From Ramlibacter aurantiacus (GTDB lineage Bacteria; Pseudomonadota; Gammaproteobacteria; Burkholderiales; Burkholderiaceae_C), in contig NZ_JAEQNA010000001.1 of NCBI RefSeq assembly GCF_016722895.1, forward strand, positions 1,116,001 through 1,180,000: 64,000 bases of DNA, given 5' to 3'. A program made the translations under genes and the position numbers. The notes beneath the pieces were generated by a model. That model saw only the letters and a list, made by a program, of their open reading frames with translations. It was not told the DNA's origin and made no database searches. This document shows, in pieces, positions 59,650-64,000 of the stretch. Numbering within the stretch: the first letter of the stretch is position 1; each line of letters starts with the position of its first letter.

Positions 59650-60657
59650 TCAGTCCAGGTTGAATCCGTAGTGGCCATTGCCGTCGCCAGCGATGTAGTC
59701 CTCCCAAACCGAGTTGCCGCTGAAGACGTTCTGGATGCGCTGGCTGCGCCCGGATTTCTTCGGCCCATACACGGCATTCAGAATTTCATGGGCGGGAACC
59801 CAGCGCCGCCCGTTTGCGAACTGCTCGAATAGATGGCTGACCACGGCAACCTGCCTGGCGCCCTTGATCGGCCATGGCTTGTCGGACTTGGTGGCGATAA
59901 CCAGCGTGCTGGAGAACCGGTCGAATCGAACCGGTAGAGACTTCTCCACCTTGCTGCCCAATGGGGCCAGCAGCATCCGGTGGATCAGGTCGATGTCGAC
60001 GTGCGGCTTGATGGCATGGTCGACCAGTGCGCTCGCGATTGGGACGATGCGGTAGGCGCGGGGCGGCACAACGATGTCGGGCAGAGCCTGGCCGGTGGTG
60101 AAGATCAATCCCTGGTCAGGCAGCGGCGCGGTACTGAAATGCTCAAACACCTTGTCGGTCCATGACGAGAGTCCCCGGACCAGCCAGGCGTCGACTTGCG
60201 CGTCCGCAATGCGCATCTTGCCAAGGCGCCACAGGACACCATCAATCGCGGGCGTCTTGATGCCGCTGCGCTGCGCCTGGGGCACACCGAGCAGGTCCGC
60301 AAGGTAGTTCAGCAGCTTCTCTTCACCGACGGCATGAACGCCAATCAGATCGGCCGGGACGTACTTGATGCGGAAAGTCTCGGGGCAGCGGTAGCGATAC
60401 CGCCGCGGGTCATCGTCCTCCTCGATGTCGACCGGAACGCACTCATCGCCGCAGGCCGCCAGGTAGGAGCCTGCAAAGCCGATGCGTTCAGTCCATCCTG
60501 CGAGATCGCGATCAGACAGCGCCACCCGGCGCGACAGACCCCAACCGGGCACGCCACGCAGGCGCTGGCCACCGCCATCGACGACGGCGTGGATCGAACG
60601 CTCAAAAAGATCGATCAGCTCAAGCAGCGAGCGCGTCGAAAGGCTCTTCTGCGACAT
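59650..60657 (-). CDS. uncharacterised phage early protein (335 aa)
   Basis: The product has no family I recognise with confidence. It includes RYRYRCPETFRIKYVPADLI, WSFE-free middle parts, and near the C-terminus KSDKPWPIKGARQVAVVSHL and HEILNAVYGPKKSGRSQRIQ. The latter suggests a DNA-binding winged helix. GGAG before ATG 60657 fixes the start, which overlaps the gene before it by 38 bases. It is under the leftward lytic promoter. Confidence 0.7.
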   Translation of the reverse strand: MSQKSLSTRSLLELIDLFERSIHAVVDGGGQRLRGVPGWGLSRRVALSDRDLAGWTERIGFAGSYLAACGDECVPVDIEEDDDPRRYRYRCPETFRIKYVPADLIGVHAVGEEKLLNYLADLLGVPQAQRSGIKTPAIDGVLWRLGKMRIADAQVDAWLVRGLSSWTDKVFEHFSTAPLPDQGLIFTTGQALPDIVVPPRAYRIVPIASALVDHAIKPHVDIDLIHRMLLAPLGSKVEKSLPVRFDRFSSTLVIATKSDKPWPIKGARQVAVVSHLFEQFANGRRWVPAHEILNAVYGPKKSGRSQRIQNVFSGNSVWEDYIAGDGNGHYGFNLD

Positions 60658-61849
60658 CGCTGATCTCCTTCACCAGGTTCCATTTCGCCAGCAAACGGTC
60701 GCACAGCGCGCGGTCCTTTTCGCGCTTGGTCTTGATGTTGCACTTGTTGTCATCGCGCAGGATGACGGTGATGGTGCGTGGGCGTTCCTTGCCAACCTTC
60801 TTGATGCGGATGGACAGCTTGGCGTAGTTGATGTGGTGGTTGCGAAAGTCGAACGGCAGCGAGACCAAAGAACGTGCAGCGGTATAAATATCGTCGACGT
60901 CCTTGGCCCAGATCTTCACCAGCAAGGAACGGTGGTTATCGGTGGTGTAGCCGAGCTCAATCACCTTGACCGATGCCACGTCCTCGCCGGTCAGATCAAA
61001 GTTGCGGGGCGCGGCCAGGCTCTGGTAGTCGTACTGCTTCAGCGGAACCTTGTCGCCGGTGATGGGCGACTGCAGCAGCGAGTCCGCCACGATGCGCGCC
61101 AGCGCCTCGCGGCCGTCGGTGTCTTTGGACAAGACCTCCAGATGGCCATTGGCGGGCTCGTAGGTGATGTGCGAGGAGACAGCACGGATCACTTCCTGCG
61201 GCACCAGTTCGCTGGCCTGGACGCGATCGATGATCTCGGGCGGGCGGTTGTGATGCACGCTGACCTGGTACAGGTCGACGTCTTCGCCGGTGAGTGTGTC
61301 GGGACGCAGCCGCCTGAAAACTTGAACTGCGACAGTGTCCGCTGCGCAGCCGAGCTGCTGGGCGACAGCCTGGTGGAAGGCCTGGCGAGCTGCCGAGTCA
61401 TCCAGGACTGTCAGATCCTTGGGCGCGACATAGCCCGAATAGCAGGACGCACTCTGGCGGAAGACGTCCGCCTGGCGGGCGTTCAACGCATCCTCGAAAA
61501 GTTCAGGCGCGTTGAGGTTGAGCCACAGCGCGCGTTCGTACTGGTTCGGGATGGCTGCAAACGCCGCCTTGGCAGCGTCGCCGACGATGTCCTGGCTAAT
61601 GCCCTCGATGACGTCTTGCCCGGCGCCATCCGAGAGCAGCACGATGCGCTCAGCCAGTTCCTCGATCTTGCGCCGCGCGCTCACATCCAGGGCCGATAGG
61701 ACTGGCTCCATGGCAGCGCGCTGTTCCTGCTTGCCCTGCTTCTTGTCCAGATCGGGCATCGCCAGACCGAACTCCCCCACCATGAATTCACGGAAGACCG
61801 CCGGCGGCAGGTGGCCGAGCAGCTTAGACAGGTTTTCAGCATCGTTCAT
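60620..61849 (-). CDS. uncharacterised phage early protein (409 aa), first lytic gene
   Basis: The product is helical at the N-terminus (LSKLLGHLPPAVFREFMVGE, FGLAMPDLDKKQGKQEQRAA) and mixed in the middle (VLDDSAARQAFHQAVAQQLG, LEVLSKDTDGREALARIVAD). It ends in a basic C-terminal stretch (KVGKERPRTITVILRDDNKC and KTKREKDRALCDRLLAKW). I do not recognise it. ATG 61849 is chosen because the GGGGGA site is seven bases upstream; ATG 61855 lies too close. It is the first gene transcribed from the lytic promoter, so it is probably an early takeover or control protein. Confidence 0.7.
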   Translation of the reverse strand: MNDAENLSKLLGHLPPAVFREFMVGEFGLAMPDLDKKQGKQEQRAAMEPVLSALDVSARRKIEELAERIVLLSDGAGQDVIEGISQDIVGDAAKAAFAAIPNQYERALWLNLNAPELFEDALNARQADVFRQSASCYSGYVAPKDLTVLDDSAARQAFHQAVAQQLGCAADTVAVQVFRRLRPDTLTGEDVDLYQVSVHHNRPPEIIDRVQASELVPQEVIRAVSSHITYEPANGHLEVLSKDTDGREALARIVADSLLQSPITGDKVPLKQYDYQSLAAPRNFDLTGEDVASVKVIELGYTTDNHRSLLVKIWAKDVDDIYTAARSLVSLPFDFRNHHINYAKLSIRIKKVGKERPRTITVILRDDNKCNIKTKREKDRALCDRLLAKWNLVKEISDVAEEPFDALAA

Positions 61850-61929
61850 TGACATTCCCCCTTCGCAAGGCGTTGATCGGGTTGGCACCAGCCCGAGCCG
61901 CCCTGTCTTGGGGGTTGCAGACCGATTTT

Positions 61930-61945
61930 GTTCGGTGTACCGAAC
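61930..61945. promoter_or_regulatory. palindromic operator for the XRE repressor
   Basis: GTTCGGT and ACCGAAC flank two bases in a perfect 7-bp inverted repeat. It lies just downstream of the -10 of the leftward promoter, so a bound repressor would block initiation. A half site GTTCGG recurs at 61998-62003 next to the rightward promoter, in keeping with one repressor acting on both. Confidence 0.7.
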
Positions 61946-61953
61946 TGTTGGGG

Positions 61954-61983
61954 ATTATTTATGGTCGGGTAGGGGTTTGTCAA
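61954..61983 (-). promoter_or_regulatory. leftward lytic promoter
   Basis: On the minus strand a perfect TTGACA (61978-61983), an 18-base spacer and AATAAT (61954-61959, five of six) form a strong sigma-70 promoter. Transcription would start about seven bases further on, inside the palindromic operator, and run into the early genes. Confidence 0.75.
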
Positions 61984-62008
61984 GCAGGTACGGTTTCGTT
62001 CGGCAGAG

Positions 62009-62017
62009 TGGTATTAT
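62009..62017 (+). promoter_or_regulatory. rightward promoter of repressor gene (extended -10)
   Basis: TGG followed by TATTAT forms an extended -10; no good -35 is needed. It lies 35 bases before the GTG of the XRE gene. A GTTCGG half site sits in the spacer, consistent with autoregulation. Confidence 0.5.
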
Positions 62018-62051
62018 TTTCGGCCTGACGCAGGTTAATTGGGAGAAATCG

Positions 62052-62375
62052 GTGCCATCACCCCTGGGCGACAAGATCCGCACATTGCGGAAGCAGAAGA
62101 AGCTCAGCCTTGAACAACTGGCAGAGCTGACCGAATCCAGCAAGAGCTACATCTGGGAGCTGGAGAACAAGGACGACCCGAAACCGTCGGCAGACAAGAT
62201 CGGCAAGATCGCGTCGGTGCTCGAGGTCACGACCGAGTTCCTGCTCACCGAGTCGACAGCATCCCCTGGTGAAGAAGTCATCGACGAGGCGTTCTTCCGC
62301 AAGTACAAGGGCATGCCGGACGACACCAAGAAGCGGCTGCGCAAGATCCTCGACGCCTGGGATGACGACGAGTGA
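62052..62375 (+). CDS. XRE-family phage repressor
   Basis: The 107-residue product is a compact HTH repressor: DKIRTLRKQKKLSLEQLAEL, TESSKSYIWELENK and ADKIGKIASVLEVTTEFLL, typical of the Xre/cI-like fold. The C-terminal part (FFRKYKGMPDDTKKRLRKIL) is helical and lacks a LexA-type cleavage domain. The GTG at 62052 has GGGAG six bases upstream; the ORF is longer in the genome but the upstream part runs antisense to other genes. It overlaps the ImmA-type gene by four bases. Confidence 0.85.
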   Translation: MPSPLGDKIRTLRKQKKLSLEQLAELTESSKSYIWELENKDDPKPSADKIGKIASVLEVTTEFLLTESTASPGEEVIDEAFFRKYKGMPDDTKKRLRKILDAWDDDE

Positions 62376-63286
62376 CCGAACGCAAGCAACCGATGGCGGA
62401 GGCCAACCGCATCTCGTCCATGCTCAACATGGTGCTGGGAGTGAACCGCTTTCCGGTCAAGGTTGATGAGGTCGCGCTGGAGTATTCCCGGCAGTGCTTT
62501 GCCGACTCGCCCGTGGACAAGGTCCAGGGTGAGGATCTGGATGGCTTGGAGGGGATGCTTGCTGCCAACAAGGCACGGTCGAAGTGGTTGATCGTCTACA
62601 ACAGCGCCGTCCGGTCCGAAGGACGCAAGCGCTTCACGATTGCGCATGAGTTCGGTCATTACATCCTGCACCGCCACGACCAGGATCGGTTCGAGTGCGG
62701 CGACGACGACATCGAGACTGGTGACGGCAACGAACGAGACATCGAAACCGAAGCCGACAAGTTTGCATCGACCTTGCTGATGCCGCTGGACGATTTCAGG
62801 AAACAAGTCGATGGCCAACCCGTCAGCTTCGACCTGCTGGGTCACTGCGCCGAACGCTATGGCGTGTCGCTGACCGCCGCCGCCCTGCGCTGGACGGAGA
62901 TCGCCGAAAAGCGGGCCGTCCTGGTGGCCAGCCGTGACGACCACCTCCTGTGGTCAACGTCGAACCAGGCGGCCTTCAGGTCCGGCGCCTACTTCGCGAC
63001 GCGCAAGAACACCATCGAACTTCCGCAGGACGCCTTGGCGCATAGCAACAACCTCTTGGATGTTGGTGCCCAGATGCAATCGACGCGGGCACAGATCTGG
63101 TTCCCACGCGAACCAGCGTCCATGCCACTGACCGAAATGACGAGGGTCGCGGGCCAATACGACTACTCGCTGACCCTGCTGTTGATGCCAGACGCTGAAT
63201 GGCAGCGCCCGCAGCATGAAGATGGCGAGCCCGAGGAGGACACCTTCGATCGGTTCATCAACAACGGCCAGTACCCCGTTCGGTAG
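62372..63286 (+). CDS. ImmA/IrrE-type zinc metallopeptidase
   Basis: The 304-residue protein has FTIAHEFGHYILHRH with H92, E93 and H96 of the gluzincin site, and an acidic DETE-type segment ERDIETEADKFASTLLMP that supplies the third ligand. ImmA-like peptidases cleave their partner XRE repressor to induce a phage or element. The GTG 62372 overlaps the repressor stop; ATG 62393 is a second choice. The pair suggests induction by proteolysis in place of RecA-stimulated self-cleavage. Confidence 0.9.
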   Translation: MTERKQPMAEANRISSMLNMVLGVNRFPVKVDEVALEYSRQCFADSPVDKVQGEDLDGLEGMLAANKARSKWLIVYNSAVRSEGRKRFTIAHEFGHYILHRHDQDRFECGDDDIETGDGNERDIETEADKFASTLLMPLDDFRKQVDGQPVSFDLLGHCAERYGVSLTAAALRWTEIAEKRAVLVASRDDHLLWSTSNQAAFRSGAYFATRKNTIELPQDALAHSNNLLDVGAQMQSTRAQIWFPREPASMPLTEMTRVAGQYDYSLTLLLMPDAEWQRPQHEDGEPEEDTFDRFINNGQYPVR

Positions 63287-63413
63287 CTCACGGTCCATTG
63301 CCTCAGCAGCCAGCGCCAGCACGCGGGCGCTCGCAACTCCCTCCTGGTGTCGGTGAGGGTTCGTCCGCAGAATTTCGCCATTCAAGCGAGTTTGATGGAC
63401 AGGACCGATACCG

Positions 63414-63629
63414 ATGCATGAAATCAACCAAGTTCCTCCCGACCGGATGACCCCGGAGCAGCGTCGGCGCGAGATCGCGTCGTTACTCACAAATGGGATC
63501 GTCCGCCTTCGTAGCGCCGGTTCTCGCCCGTTTGCAGGACGGACTTCGGAGAGCGAGTTTGAGCTTGGCTTTTCTGGCCACCAGCGCGTTCATTCAGACC
63601 CCGCCAACAACACAGAAACGGAGTCCTGA
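63414..63629 (+). CDS. small protein coupled to DUF2924 gene
   Basis: The 71-residue product starts MHEINQVPPDRMTPEQRRRE and is helical at the N-terminus, with a variable tail. Small proteins with a MTPEQRRREIASLL-like core regularly precede DUF2924 genes in prophages. Its TGA overlaps ATG 63629 by one base, so it is translationally coupled. Confidence 0.75.
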   Translation: MHEINQVPPDRMTPEQRRREIASLLTNGIVRLRSAGSRPFAGRTSESEFELGFSGHQRVHSDPANNTETES

Positions 63630-64000
63630 TGAGCACGCCCACAAGCAACTTCACCGCGCCACCATCGGTGGCCTCACAGATCGCAAGATTGCCCGAGCTG
63701 CCCATGCCGGCAATCAAAGCGCTCTGGCAGAGGCTCTTCGGCGGCGACACGCCAACCCACAACCGCCAGTTCCTGGAGCGGCGCATTGCCTATCGCCTGC
63801 AGGAGGTGGAGTTCCGCAAGGTCGACGCCAACCTGCTGGAGCGGAACAAGCGCCGCGTCGCATCGCTGATCGAGACCGGCAAGGTCAAGAAGCGAGACCG
63901 TGACTACCGGCCAGCAGCCGGGACCGTGCTCACCCGCGAGTACCAGGGCGTCGAGCACCGCGTCATCGTGACCCATGACGGCCAGTACGACTTCCAGAAC
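63629..64000 (+). CDS. DUF2924 domain protein, partial (runs off right edge)
   Basis: The 124 codons visible include SQIARLPELPMPAIKALWQR, FLERRIAYRLQEVEFRK and LTREYQGVEHRVIVTHDGQY, the DUF2924 pattern. The frame is open to the last base. GGAG five bases before the ATG supports the start. DUF2924 genes are commonly placed just before a recombinase-family gene at one end of a prophage, so the integration gene probably lies outside the window. Confidence 0.88.
   Translation, partial: MSTPTSNFTAPPSVASQIARLPELPMPAIKALWQRLFGGDTPTHNRQFLERRIAYRLQEVEFRKVDANLLERNKRRVASLIETGKVKKRDRDYRPAAGTVLTREYQGVEHRVIVTHDGQYDFQN

Larger units (their letters stand above)
22551..64000 (-). mobile_element. tailed prophage (siphovirus-like), right end outside window
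   Basis: From the lysis cassette (22.9 kb) to the repressor region (62-63 kb) the gene order is that of a temperate siphovirus: regulators, recombination and replication, packaging, HK97-type head, tail with tape measure, GTA-like tail tip, fibres and lysis. About 42 kb are visible, a normal genome size for such phages, so the left phage limit may be near 22.55 kb. No integrase is visible; a DUF2924 gene at the right edge often precedes a recombinase gene. All structural genes appear intact, so the prophage may be functional. Confidence 0.85.

Noticed and set aside
1..64000. CRISPR array or tRNA/rRNA genes
   Set aside because: No regularly spaced repeats and no cloverleaf sequence found on either strand by eye.
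22551..64000. Mu-like transposable phage
   Set aside because: No MuA/MuB-type transposase; P27/HNH packaging and XRE-ImmA control indicate a cos-type siphovirus.

Overview
The window is GC-rich DNA (GC-ending codons throughout, closely packed genes, many long antisense shadow frames) that fits a betaproteobacterium of the Burkholderiales. That placement is inferred from codon style and phage gene families; no rRNA or housekeeping marker is present to fix a genus. It holds three regions.

Region 1 (1-3.8 kb, minus strand) is ordinary chromosome: a GH2 glycosidase, galT and the start of galK, joined by one- to four-base overlaps into a galactoside-use operon. A strong intrinsic terminator (3560-3590) and a short segment resembling the T-arm end of ssrA/tmRNA (3792-3820) lie next to it and probably mark an integration junction.

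Region 2 (3.9-22.5 kb) is a defence-type island. It starts with an AlpA-like HTH gene. Next comes a minus-strand operon of three unfamiliar genes (10484 to 5496) built around a two-HKD phospholipase-D-fold protein. Diverging from it is a plus-strand operon (10775-22546) encoding a type I restriction-modification system with unusual additions: a DUF4258-like small protein, a degenerate methylase/specificity-like protein, a canonical HsdM, a phosphoribosyltransferase-like protein, an HsdS carrying an N-terminal NADAR domain, HsdR and an HrgA/COG2958-type protein. The PLD operon and the NADAR-HsdS/PRTase module are the best candidates for undescribed biology.

Region 3 (22.55 kb to the right edge) is most of a tailed prophage, read almost wholly on the minus strand from right to left. 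An XRE repressor and an ImmA/IrrE-type peptidase face a lytic promoter with a perfect palindromic operator (about 61.9-63.3 kb). Then follow early genes of unknown role, an AlpA paralogue of the island gene, a Bro-N antirepressor, a recombination ATPase, a Cas4/RecB-like nuclease, a primase-helicase, a RuvC-like resolvase and tandem ParB-type DNA methyltransferases. The late block holds HNH endonuclease, terminase, HK97-type portal, protease and capsid, connectors, tail tube, a chaperone pair with a canonical -1 slippery site (GGGAAAC), tape measure, a GTA-like tail tip (DUF2460, DUF2163, NlpC/P60, large tail protein), receptor-binding genes and a lysis cassette. Several intrinsic terminators lie inside the late block. 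A two-gene cassette in reverse orientation (a nuclease-like gene plus an unknown gene) sits between protease and capsid. At the right edge a small gene and a DUF2924 gene begin; a recombinase gene is expected just beyond. No integrase, tRNA, rRNA or CRISPR array was found inside the window.
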